From: an uncultured Gammaproteobacteria bacterium
GTDB lineage: Bacteria > Pseudomonadota > Gammaproteobacteria > Pseudomonadales > Pseudohongiellaceae
Length of the DNA stretch: 64,000 nt
Reading direction: 5' to 3'
NCBI GenBank assembly: GCA_937898685.1
Contig: CALEJT010000014.1
Location: 76,913-140,912, forward strand
The notes beneath the pieces are model-generated. The model had not been told where the DNA came from. It saw only the letters and a list, made by a program, of their open reading frames with translations, and did not search any database. Shown here piece by piece: positions 8,503 to 16,819 of the stretch. The translations under genes were made by a program, and so were the position numbers. Every line of letters starts with the position of its first letter. Positions within the stretch are counted from its first letter, which is position 1.

Positions 8503-9287
8503 TGGCCGCAGCGCAGAGCGACAAGGGCTTCGAACTGGAAGTGCCGATTCCCGAGGAGCTGAAGGCCTTCCTCGCCAAACCACTGTGTGCGGACATTTCC
8601 CTGCCGGAGCCGGGCAAGGTGTCGCTGCAATTGCCGTCGGGCGCCACGCTCAAGGGCATCGGCGACATCACCAAGGGCATTCCCACCAATTGCACGCTCA
8701 ACGTGTCGTTGATGATGCAGCTCGGGCCGGTGCTCGCGAATCTGGAATGCTTCATCCGTGTGTTGAAGTTGATCAAGCCGCTGATCGACATCGTCAAGGG
8801 CCTGCCTTTCCCGCCAGTGAAGGCCATCGCCGATTTCGGCGTGGCGGCGAAGGAGGTGATGGAGTGCATCGTCGCCTTCACCACACCTGCCGGCATGATT
8901 CCCTTCGTGCGCGACATCCTCTGTCTGATCATCCGCATGCTGGCGTGTCTGGTGCAGCAGATGGACAGCATCATTTCCCTGATGGAGAAACTGTCGCTCA
9001 GCATCACAGCGGCCGAAGGCAATCCCACCGAACAGGCGCTGTTGGAATGCGCCAAGGAAAACGCACAGCGCGCGGCGAAGGCACAGATGCAGGCGATCGA
9101 GCCCGTGATGGTGCTGCTCGAGATTGCGGGGCCTCTGATGGAGATCGCGGGTGTCGGTCCCATCGAGATTCCCACCATGGGTGAGTCGGAAGACGTGCAG
9201 CAGCTGCGCGGCGTCGTCAACACCCTCGAAGAGTTCGTGCAAACGCTGGAACTCGTCGTCAAGGCGCTGGGAGGTTGTCCCGAATGA
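8502..9287 (+). CDS. Unrecognised helical eCIS protein in the PAAR position
   Basis: A 261-aa protein translated from an ATGA overlap with the spike gene. I do not recognise the family. After ~60 residues of short beta/turn pattern (ISLPEPGKVSLQLPSGATLKG) it is almost wholly helical and hydrophobic, with stretches such as LIKPLIDIVKGLPFPPVKAI, FVRDILCLIIRMLACLVQ and VMVLLEIAGPLMEIAG, separated by charged linkers. These could be amphipathic or membrane-active helices. In Afp/PVC and T6SS, the gene between spike and gp25 usually encodes the PAAR tip; no PAAR signature is present here. It could be a tip protein, a lumen-loaded cargo or a hub component. Confidence 0.6.
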   Translation: MAAAQSDKGFELEVPIPEELKAFLAKPLCADISLPEPGKVSLQLPSGATLKGIGDITKGIPTNCTLNVSLMMQLGPVLANLECFIRVLKLIKPLIDIVKGLPFPPVKAIADFGVAAKEVMECIVAFTTPAGMIPFVRDILCLIIRMLACLVQQMDSIISLMEKLSLSITAAEGNPTEQALLECAKENAQRAAKAQMQAIEPVMVLLEIAGPLMEIAGVGPIEIPTMGESEDVQQLRGVVNTLEEFVQTLELVVKALGGCPE

Positions 9288-9694
9288 TCCGACCCAATGC
9301 CAAACGCGATTTTCTCGGTGTCGGCTGGAAGTTCCCGCTGCAGGTCAACGCACAGGGCGGCATCGCCACGGCCAAGTTCGAGCAGAGCATCGAGGAATCG
9401 ATCTATCAGATTCTCAGCACCGCACCGGGTGAACGCCTGATGATGCCGGACTTCGGCTGCGGCATTCACGAACTCGTGTTCTCGCCCAATGCCTCCGGCA
9501 CGCGCGCGCTGGTGGTCGATGCGGTGCGCCGCGCACTCGTGGCCTATGAACCACGCATCGACGTGCTCACCGTCGAAGCGGAACCGCCGGAAGGCGAGGA
9601 CAACCTGCTCATCATCCGCGTGAACTACCGCGTGCGTGCCAACAACACGTTGGAGAACCTCGTGTATCCCTTCTACATCACGGAGGGCAGATAG
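9284..9694 (+). CDS. Baseplate wedge protein gp25/GpW family
   Basis: A 136-aa gp25-like protein. ATG 9284 overlaps the preceding stop (ATGA); it reads MIRPNAKRDFLGVGWKFPLQ, the usual 'GwkFPl' opening. It continues with ESIYQILSTAPGERLMMPDFGCGIHELVF and an EPRIDVLTVE strand; the conserved E-P-R and 'R.m.p.fG' motifs are those of T4 gp25, TssE and Afp9. This protein initiates sheath assembly on the baseplate. Its place directly before gpJ is standard in contractile systems. Confidence 0.95.
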   Translation: MIRPNAKRDFLGVGWKFPLQVNAQGGIATAKFEQSIEESIYQILSTAPGERLMMPDFGCGIHELVFSPNASGTRALVVDAVRRALVAYEPRIDVLTVEAEPPEGEDNLLIIRVNYRVRANNTLENLVYPFYITEGR

Positions 9695-11674
9695 ATGCCG
9701 CTGCAGGATCACTTCCCCGTCATCGACGATCGCTCCTATGCCTCACTGGTGGACGAGATACGCGCACGCATTCCGCGCTACACGCCGGAGTGGACCAACC
9801 TCAATGAAAGCGATCCCGGCATCGTGCTGGCACAGCTCTTCGCCTGGTTGACCGAGCTGCAGCTGTTCCGTCTGTCGAAGGTGCCGGAGCTGCATTACCT
9901 CAAGTTTCTGGAACTGATCGGCATCGAACTCGAACCCGCGCAGGCGGCCACCGCGAAACTCACGCTGCAGGTGGCGCCGGGCTTCAATCGCGATGCGATC
10001 ATCGTGCCCGCGAAAACGCAGATCGGCAGTGCCGAGCCGGACGAGCAGGGCCGCATCGTGTTCGAAACCGATCGTGCCGTCACCGTCGTGCGAGCCAAGT
10101 TGCTCAACCTGGTGGCGCACGATGGTTTTGCCTTCCGCGATCTCAGCAACGACAACCTGGACACCACCGTCAGCTTCCAACCCTTCGGCCCTGCAGCGAT
10201 CGCGAACAACAGTTTCATGCTCGGCTTCGACGAGCCCTTGCCCGAGGTCACTTTCCAACTCAGCGTGTGGAAACCGCAACCGACACGCGGCGCCGTGGTC
10301 AGCCGCTGCGAAAGTGCCGCCACGCCACGCGTGGGCGTGCAGTTGCGCTGGGAATATTGGGACGGTGCCGAATGGTCGCCGCTCACCTTGCTCAAGGACG
10401 AATCCGCCGCCTTCACACAGAACGGTGACATCCAACTGCGCGGACCCAAGGCCGGCAGCATGGCGGCACGCACGGTGGGCACGCTGACGACACCGCGTTA
10501 TTGGATCCGCGCCCGCATCGTCAACGCCGGTTACGAAGAAGCGCCGCGTCTGCTCGCCGTACGCATCAATACGGTGACGGTGACGCAGGCCGAAACCTGG
10601 GAACTCGAACCCGTCGGCGGCAGCAACGGCGAAGTCGATCAGATCCTGCGTCTGCGCAACACACCGGTACTGGCGGGGAGCCTCGTATTGGAAGTGGATG
10701 AAGGCAATGGCTTCCAACCCTGGAGCGAAGTACCGGACTTCTTCGGCTCAGGCCCCGACGATCCGCACTATGTATTGAATCGTGCCACCGGTGAGATTCG
10801 TTTCGGCGATGGCAAGAACGGGCGCGTGCCGGTGGCCAATGCCAACAACCGCACCAACGTGCGCGCACGTGTCTATCGCGCCGGCGGTGGCAAGCGCGGC
10901 AACGTCGCCGCCAATACGCTCACCCGCGTACTCGATGCAGTGACGGGACTCGACGCCAACAACGTCACCAATCCTTTTCCCGCAGCCGGTGGTCGCGATG
11001 AGCAGGGCGTCAACGACGCGATTCGGCGCGCGCCGCAGGTGCTCAAACATCACGATCGCGCCGTCACCGCCGAAGACTTCGAAGCGCTGGCGATGCAGGC
11101 CGCCAACATCGCGCGCGCCGTCGCACTGCCGCTGCATCATCCCGACTATCCCGGCATCGAAGTGCCCGGCGTGGTCACGGTACTGGTGGTGCCCGACGTC
11201 GAAGGTGAGGCACCGGTGCCGAATGCCGGCACCTTGAGCGCCGTTTGCGCCTATCTGAACCAACGGCGTTTGCTCACATCCGAACTCTACGTGAAAGGGC
11301 CGACCTACAAGACCGTGGTCGTACACGCGGAGCTCGTGGCGGAGGATTCGGCCGATCTCGCGGAAATCAAGGCGCAGGCGCTCGACAGTCTGGCGCTGTA
11401 CTTCCATCCCATTCGTGGTGGCGAAGCGAGCGATCCCACGCTGCCGGTGGATGACCCCGCCCGCAGCGGTGGTGGCTGGCCCTTCGGCGGCGACATTTAC
11501 TATTCGTTGCTCTATCGACGTTTGCTGTTCCGCGGTGTGAAGCGCTTGGTATCGCTGCGCATCGAACTCGATGGCGAACTCTATCCCGAGTGCCGCGACG
11601 TGCCGATCGACGTCGGTGTGCTGCTGCGCAGCGGTGAGCACCAGATCGACGTCAACTACGAGGTGGTGCAATGA
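9695..11674 (+). CDS. Putative baseplate assembly protein, gpJ-like (Afp11-like)
   Basis: A 659-aa member of the 'putative baseplate assembly protein' group related to P2 gpJ, T4 gp6 and TssF/Afp11. The N-terminus (FPVIDDRSYASLVDEIRARI, then YTPEWTNLNESDPGIVLAQLFAW) is the hallmark of the family; residues ~90-330 form a beta-rich middle, and ~360-560 contain GEIRFGDGKNGRVP and AVTAEDFEALA. The late part (VYVKGPTYKTVVVHAELV-like strands, then YFHPIRGG) is the C-terminal wedge domain. It would form the wedge with the gpI-like protein. The start follows the gp25 stop directly. Confidence 0.93.
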   Translation: MPLQDHFPVIDDRSYASLVDEIRARIPRYTPEWTNLNESDPGIVLAQLFAWLTELQLFRLSKVPELHYLKFLELIGIELEPAQAATAKLTLQVAPGFNRDAIIVPAKTQIGSAEPDEQGRIVFETDRAVTVVRAKLLNLVAHDGFAFRDLSNDNLDTTVSFQPFGPAAIANNSFMLGFDEPLPEVTFQLSVWKPQPTRGAVVSRCESAATPRVGVQLRWEYWDGAEWSPLTLLKDESAAFTQNGDIQLRGPKAGSMAARTVGTLTTPRYWIRARIVNAGYEEAPRLLAVRINTVTVTQAETWELEPVGGSNGEVDQILRLRNTPVLAGSLVLEVDEGNGFQPWSEVPDFFGSGPDDPHYVLNRATGEIRFGDGKNGRVPVANANNRTNVRARVYRAGGGKRGNVAANTLTRVLDAVTGLDANNVTNPFPAAGGRDEQGVNDAIRRAPQVLKHHDRAVTAEDFEALAMQAANIARAVALPLHHPDYPGIEVPGVVTVLVVPDVEGEAPVPNAGTLSAVCAYLNQRRLLTSELYVKGPTYKTVVVHAELVAEDSADLAEIKAQALDSLALYFHPIRGGEASDPTLPVDDPARSGGGWPFGGDIYYSLLYRRLLFRGVKRLVSLRIELDGELYPECRDVPIDVGVLLRSGEHQIDVNYEVVQ

Positions 11675-13818
11675 GCTTGCACAGCCACGCACCCTGGTTG
11701 CCGCTGACGAGCGCGCCGCCACACGATCCGCGGCGTTTGCCGCTCAACAAGCGTGTCGGCTGGCATCTCGCGCAGACGCAGCATGTGGAAGAGGACGCCT
11801 GCGGCAATCTCGTGCTCGCTGCTGCCGCGGGATCGGGCCGCAGTCTGTTCGAGCCGAGTGGCTCGCTCGGTGGTCTGCGACTGCCGAAGACCCTGGCCTA
11901 TGCCGGCGATTTCGGCGTCGTCCTGCTCGATCGCGACAGCGCCACTCTGAAAACCTTTGATCCCTGTGCCTGCAGGTTCGAACCCGTGCCCTTTACCGGT
12001 GGCCATGGTAAAGGCGCACGGCAGTTCGATGATCCGCGCGCGCTTCTCTTCTGCGGCGACAAACTCATCGTCGCCGACACCGGCAACAAGCGGCTCGTCG
12101 TCTACAGCAAGTTCGGTTTTCTGGTACGTGGCTTCTGGAATCCGCCGGCACCGGAACTGGAGCAAGCCTGGCAACCGGTGGCGCTGGCGCAGAGCACCGA
12201 TCGCCGCATTCTCGTGGCCGATCCTGCCAACGGCGCGGTGCATGTGTTCAACGGGGCCGGCATCTGGCTCAGGGCTTTTCGCGGTCTGGGCGGCCTCACC
12301 TCGATCGCGGTCGACACGCGCAATCGTCTCTACGTGGTGAGTGACGAGCTCTCACCGGTACGCGTGCTGCAGTTGCCGGACGGGCGCGAACTCGTGCCCA
12401 TCGAGCACGGCGAGTTGAGTGTGCCGGCCTTGACCTCGCACTTCAGTGTGCCTTTCGCGGTGGATGCGCAGGGCAACGTCGAGCTCGGTGAGCTGTGTGC
12501 ACGTTATCGCGGCGAGCTCACCGCCGTTCCGCGTTGGTTCGATACGAGCGGCACGTCGATCGAAAACTATTCGCCGCCGGAGCCGAGCTACCAGAAAGAA
12601 GGCGTGGCGCTCAGCACGGCACTGGATAGCCGTCTCTATCGCTGTCAGTGGCATCGCATCGCGCTCGAAGCCGTGGTGCCGCGCGGCACGCGTCTCACCA
12701 TCTCCACCTTCAGCGCCGAAACCGAACTTTCTCCGACGCAGGTGGCGGCGGTTGCGCCCGAGCAGTGGCAGACACGTCAGACCTTGTATCCACAGGAACG
12801 CAATCTGTCGCAGGCACTGGATTGGGATTGTCTGGTGCGTTCCGAACCGGGCCGCTATCTGTGGCTGAAACTCGAACTGCGCAGCGATGGCACCGACACG
12901 CCGCGGCTCTGCAACCTGGAGCTCGAATTTCCACGCATCAGTCTCGCACGCTACCTGCCGGCGGTGTTCACCGAAGAGCCGCAGGCGGCCGACTTCACCG
13001 ATCGCTTCCTCGCCATCTTCGATCGCGGCTTCCGCCAGATGGAACGACACATCGACACCATGGCGCGGCTGTTCGATCCGCTCTCCGCGCCGGCAGATGC
13101 CGGGCGCAAGGATTTCCTGAGTTGGTTGGCGTCGTGGATCGGCGTGACGCTCGATCGGCAATTGCCGCTGGCGCTGCGCCGGCGTCTCGTCAAGAACGCA
13201 GCTGCGCTCTATCACCGCCGCGGCACGCTCGAAGGCCTGCGCGGCATGCTGAATCTCTATCTCAATCTCGATCGGCGCGCGTGCAAGGAGCAGTCGGATT
13301 GCCGGCCCTGTGGCTCACCCGAAGCACCGAAGTGGCAGCAGCCGCATCTCATTTTGGAACATTTCGTATTGAGGCGCTGGCTCTTCCTCGGCGTGGGACG
13401 TCTGGGCGAACAGGCACAGCTCTGGGGCCACAAGATCGTCAACCGCAGTCAGCTGCGCGGTGCAGGAGAGGGCAATGCCCAGCTCGGCGTCACCCAGCTC
13501 AATTCGGTACCGGATCCACTGCGCGATCCCTTCCATGTCTACGCCCACAAATTCTCGGTGTTTCTGCCGGCCTGGGTCGGGCGCGTGGAGTCCTATCGCA
13601 AGGCAGTGGCACGACTGGTGGAAGCGGAAAAACCGGCCCACACGCAGGCGCAGGTGGTGTACGTGGAGCCGCGCTTTCGCATCGGCATTCAATCGATGAT
13701 CGGTTACGACGCGGTGATCGGCTGCTATCCGCGCGGCATTACGCTCGATGACAGCAAGCTCGGCAAGGGAACGGTGCTCACGGGCGAGGTGCCCCGTGAC
13801 ATGAAACGAATCGGATGA
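11671..13818 (+). CDS. Baseplate wedge protein gpI-like with N-terminal beta-propeller
   Basis: A 715-aa two-part protein. Residues ~30-260 contain NHL-type propeller repeats (DDPRALLFCGDKLIVADTGN, RRILVADPANGAVHVFNG, LTSIAVDTRNRLYVVSDE). Residues ~420-715 match the tail protein I/Afp12 wedge family: ISLARYLPAVFTEEP, FLAIFDRGFRQMERHID, FDPLSAPADAGRKDFLSWLASWIGV and LYHRRGTLEGLRGML. gpI joins gpJ in the wedge and offers the surface where fibres attach. The fused propeller may be a fibre platform or a host contact; that is inference. It overlaps gpJ by ATGA. A short Cys-rich patch (CKEQSDCRPC) lies near residue 540. Confidence 0.9.
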   Translation: MSLHSHAPWLPLTSAPPHDPRRLPLNKRVGWHLAQTQHVEEDACGNLVLAAAAGSGRSLFEPSGSLGGLRLPKTLAYAGDFGVVLLDRDSATLKTFDPCACRFEPVPFTGGHGKGARQFDDPRALLFCGDKLIVADTGNKRLVVYSKFGFLVRGFWNPPAPELEQAWQPVALAQSTDRRILVADPANGAVHVFNGAGIWLRAFRGLGGLTSIAVDTRNRLYVVSDELSPVRVLQLPDGRELVPIEHGELSVPALTSHFSVPFAVDAQGNVELGELCARYRGELTAVPRWFDTSGTSIENYSPPEPSYQKEGVALSTALDSRLYRCQWHRIALEAVVPRGTRLTISTFSAETELSPTQVAAVAPEQWQTRQTLYPQERNLSQALDWDCLVRSEPGRYLWLKLELRSDGTDTPRLCNLELEFPRISLARYLPAVFTEEPQAADFTDRFLAIFDRGFRQMERHIDTMARLFDPLSAPADAGRKDFLSWLASWIGVTLDRQLPLALRRRLVKNAAALYHRRGTLEGLRGMLNLYLNLDRRACKEQSDCRPCGSPEAPKWQQPHLILEHFVLRRWLFLGVGRLGEQAQLWGHKIVNRSQLRGAGEGNAQLGVTQLNSVPDPLRDPFHVYAHKFSVFLPAWVGRVESYRKAVARLVEAEKPAHTQAQVVYVEPRFRIGIQSMIGYDAVIGCYPRGITLDDSKLGKGTVLTGEVPRDMKRIG

Positions 13819-13838
13819 ACGAAAGAGGGTTGTCACAG

Positions 13839-16817
13839 ATGACTGCCAAACACAAAGGTGGATGCGGATGCCCCGGCTGCGAGGCCGAGAGCTTCAGCCG
13901 CAACAACTATTTCACCGGCAAGCTGATGGTGGAGCGCGACTTCACCGACGAGCAGCACTACTTCATGGAGAAGATCCGGCTGCATCACCAGCGCCTGCAC
14001 GGCAGTGGCATCGTGTGCGGCCTGCAGGTGACTGCCCACGATGCACCCTGTGACGATCGCTATGTGATCCTGCAACCCGGCAGTGCCATCGACTGCTGTG
14101 GCAAGGACATCCTCGTGCCGCGTCCCGAGGTGATCGATCTCTATGCCTTCCCTGCGATCCAGGAGCTGCTCGAAGCAGCGCAGCAGGACGGGGAGGGTGA
14201 AGAAGCGACTGCCACGCATCGTCTGCAACTGTGCCTGCGCTATCGCGAGTGTCCGGGCGAAGACATCCCCGTGCTCTATGACGACTGCGGCTGCGACGAC
14301 AGTCGCTGTGCACCGAACCGTATTCTCGAAAGCTATGAAGTCGATCTCCGGGTCGATCCCGAGCTGCCGGCGCAGAACCCGCATCAACCGGCACTGAACT
14401 GGCAGAGCACCTTGAACATCGCACATGCAGTGGCGGTGTATCTGCACGAAGCGACGCGTCGGCTCTATGTGCTGAGCGCAGGTGATGAAGGTGTGATCTA
14501 TCAGGTCAGCACCGACAACCTCGCCATCGAAGCGTCCTTTGCGCTCGAACGCCAAGGCTTGGCGCTCACCACCAACGACGCCGGTACCGAACTCTATGTG
14601 GTGGTGGCACACGACGATGGCCCGGCCGGAGGTGATGCCGAGCTCTGGGTCTTCGACATAAGCGATACCAACCTTTCTGCTGGCGCGGTGCGTACCGGTG
14701 TGGTGACAGATACGACGGACACCGAAGTATCACTGCAACGCTTGAACGACGATTCCTTGCTGGCACTGTTCCACAAGGGCGGCAAGTTGCGTCTTTGGAA
14801 TGCCGGTGTCGCTGCGCCGGATACGCCCGATGCCGCGCTCGATCATGGTGTCGATCTCGCCGGCCTCGCACTCAGCAGTGACGGTGCCTATGTCTACAGT
14901 GCCCAGCCCGGCAGCAACAAGGCACATCGCTTCGAACCTGGCGGGGTCGATTTCGCTCCCACCGAAATCGCCACCAGCGGCGTTGCCGCCGATCAGGCCA
15001 CACGCGTCGCAGTGGCACATTCGTCCGGCGACGACCTGTTGGTGGTACTCGATGCCGCCACCTCGAGCCTGCGGCTGGTCGAACTCGACGGCAACGTATT
15101 GGCCACGGTTCCGCTCGCCCACACACCACGTGCGATTGCCATCAGTGGCGGTGCGCATTGGGCCTATGTACTCGTCGACAACGGTGCCGACAGTTTCGTG
15201 CAGAGCGTGAATCTGCACAGCCTCTTGCAGGGCAATGCGGTAAGTGCCGCAACGCCGATCGAAGTCGGCGTCGATGCGCGCGACCTCGTCTTGACCAGCA
15301 ATGGTCAGCGTCTCTTCGTTCCCTATGTCGCCGATCCGACCATCACCAACGCCGGTGGAGTCGCCATCGTCGACATCAGCGAAGCCAACTGTCGTGCGCT
15401 GCTGTGGCCCGAGGAGTGTCCGAGCTGTGACGAAGGCGATTGCCTCGTGCTCGCCACGATCGAGAACTATCGCCCCGGCTTCCGCGTGCTCGACATGCCG
15501 AATCCCGCGCCCGATGCCAGCGCCGATCTCGAAGCCGGCATCGCGCGCATCGACAACAAACTCGGGCGCAAATATCTGCCCAGCACGAGCGCCATCGCGG
15601 CAGCACTCGAATGTCTGCTCGAGAACTGCTGTGGTGGTACGCAGGGTGGTGGTGAACAAGGGCCTCCCGGTCCTCCGGGTCCGCAAGGTCCTGCCGGTGC
15701 CGCAGGACCTGCCGGTGAAGCCGGTCCTATGGGACCGCCGGGTCCGGCGGGCAGCGATGGTCGCAGCATCACCGAAGTAGCGGTGCAGATGATTCCCTGC
15801 GGCGAAGCACCGAGCGGCAGCGTCACACCGATCGGCAGCAACGAACTGCAGTTGAACCTGCAATTGCCGAGCAACTGCAATCCCTTGCTCGCACACATCT
15901 GCAACATCGGTTGGATCCACGACGGCGTCTACGATCGTGAGAAGCTTCTGGGCTCCGGCATCTACGTGGGCACGGGTGACATCCCGCTCATGCGTTTTCT
16001 GATGCGCTTCGACGCGGCAGTAGAGGCAGCGGACCTCAATCATCACACCATCCGCATCTGTGCCGAGAGTTTCGACTCGAATGCCTATCAGCCGCTGCAC
16101 ATCTGGCCCGTGATCATCAACCCTGGGGTGTTCCACTCCCAGAACTGCGGATTGGAAGAGTTCAAACCGGGAGATCGTCTCGATGCCGATCTCGTCAACG
16201 GTGTGGAAGTGCTGATCGAAGCGGTGCATCTCGAGCGTTTCAAACATTACATCCTCAGCATTTCCGTTCGCGGTGATTTCATCCGTGACAAGGAAGGCCG
16301 CAATGCCGACCTCGAACATCTCGCGCCCTGGCTCACCAATGGCACCGGTGCACCCACTGCACTGCATACGGGCGATGGTGTGCCCGGTGGTGAATTCCGC
16401 AGCTGGTTCACGTTCACCTCGAGTCAGCTGACCGGACCGGGCAATCGCAGCAACCTCAATGAAGGTGGCAATGGCACGGTGGTGGGGGTGGACACCGTCA
16501 GAGGTGTCGGCACCGTGGTGAGCGCCGGTACCACGCGGCGCTCGAATCTCACCGCGCGCAGTGCCAAACGCACGCTGCGCACCAACGTGCCGAACGCAAG
16601 CTCATACAACGCGCAAGGGCAGCTCATGATCAATCGCGCCAGCTTCGACGAACTCGTGGCGCTCGACGGCATCGGGCCCGAAATCGCCAGGGCCATCATC
16701 GCCCAGCGCGAAAAGAGGCCTTTCAAGAACGAGGCAGCGCTGCTGAAGGTTTCCGGCATCGGCGAGAAGTTGCTCGCCAAGATCGCCAACAAGATCACTT
16801 TTGAACAGGGAGAATAG
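13839..16817 (+). CDS. Large surface protein with propeller, collagen-like and helix-hairpin-helix segments
   Basis: A 992-aa protein; an alternative ATG at 13815 overlaps the previous stop and would add 8 residues, but GAGGG precedes 13839. Residues ~20-100 share a domain with the next two genes (NYFTGKLMVERDF, LHGSGIVCGLQV, PGSAIDCCGKDILV). Residues ~190-520 contain beta-propeller-like repeats (LSSDGAYVYSAQPG). Residues ~607-642 hold about eleven Gly-X-Y triplets of collagen type. A beta-rich domain follows. The last ~62 residues are a ComEA-like tandem helix-hairpin-helix (NRASFDELVALDGIGPEIA and VSGIGEKLLAKI). It is probably a fibre or baseplate decoration; no complete match is known to me. 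Confidence 0.75.
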   Translation: MTAKHKGGCGCPGCEAESFSRNNYFTGKLMVERDFTDEQHYFMEKIRLHHQRLHGSGIVCGLQVTAHDAPCDDRYVILQPGSAIDCCGKDILVPRPEVIDLYAFPAIQELLEAAQQDGEGEEATATHRLQLCLRYRECPGEDIPVLYDDCGCDDSRCAPNRILESYEVDLRVDPELPAQNPHQPALNWQSTLNIAHAVAVYLHEATRRLYVLSAGDEGVIYQVSTDNLAIEASFALERQGLALTTNDAGTELYVVVAHDDGPAGGDAELWVFDISDTNLSAGAVRTGVVTDTTDTEVSLQRLNDDSLLALFHKGGKLRLWNAGVAAPDTPDAALDHGVDLAGLALSSDGAYVYSAQPGSNKAHRFEPGGVDFAPTEIATSGVAADQATRVAVAHSSGDDLLVVLDAATSSLRLVELDGNVLATVPLAHTPRAIAISGGAHWAYVLVDNGADSFVQSVNLHSLLQGNAVSAATPIEVGVDARDLVLTSNGQRLFVPYVADPTITNAGGVAIVDISEANCRALLWPEECPSCDEGDCLVLATIENYRPGFRVLDMPNPAPDASADLEAGIARIDNKLGRKYLPSTSAIAAALECLLENCCGGTQGGGEQGPPGPPGPQGPAGAAGPAGEAGPMGPPGPAGSDGRSITEVAVQMIPCGEAPSGSVTPIGSNELQLNLQLPSNCNPLLAHICNIGWIHDGVYDREKLLGSGIYVGTGDIPLMRFLMRFDAAVEAADLNHHTIRICAESFDSNAYQPLHIWPVIINPGVFHSQNCGLEEFKPGDRLDADLVNGVEVLIEAVHLERFKHYILSISVRGDFIRDKEGRNADLEHLAPWLTNGTGAPTALHTGDGVPGGEFRSWFTFTSSQLTGPGNRSNLNEGGNGTVVGVDTVRGVGTVVSAGTTRRSNLTARSAKRTLRTNVPNASSYNAQGQLMINRASFDELVALDGIGPEIARAIIAQREKRPFKNEAALLKVSGIGEKLLAKIANKITFEQGE

Positions 16818-16819
16818 CC

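Noticed and set aside
15650..15775. CRISPR array or DNA repeat of the Gly-X-Y region
   Set aside because: The periodic pattern comes from the triplet protein repeat; there are no constant repeats with unique spacers anywhere in the window.
14730..16367. 545-codon minus-strand frame inside the collagen-like protein gene
   Set aside because: It is the antisense shadow of a repeat- and GC-rich gene, with no ribosome site or recognisable family.
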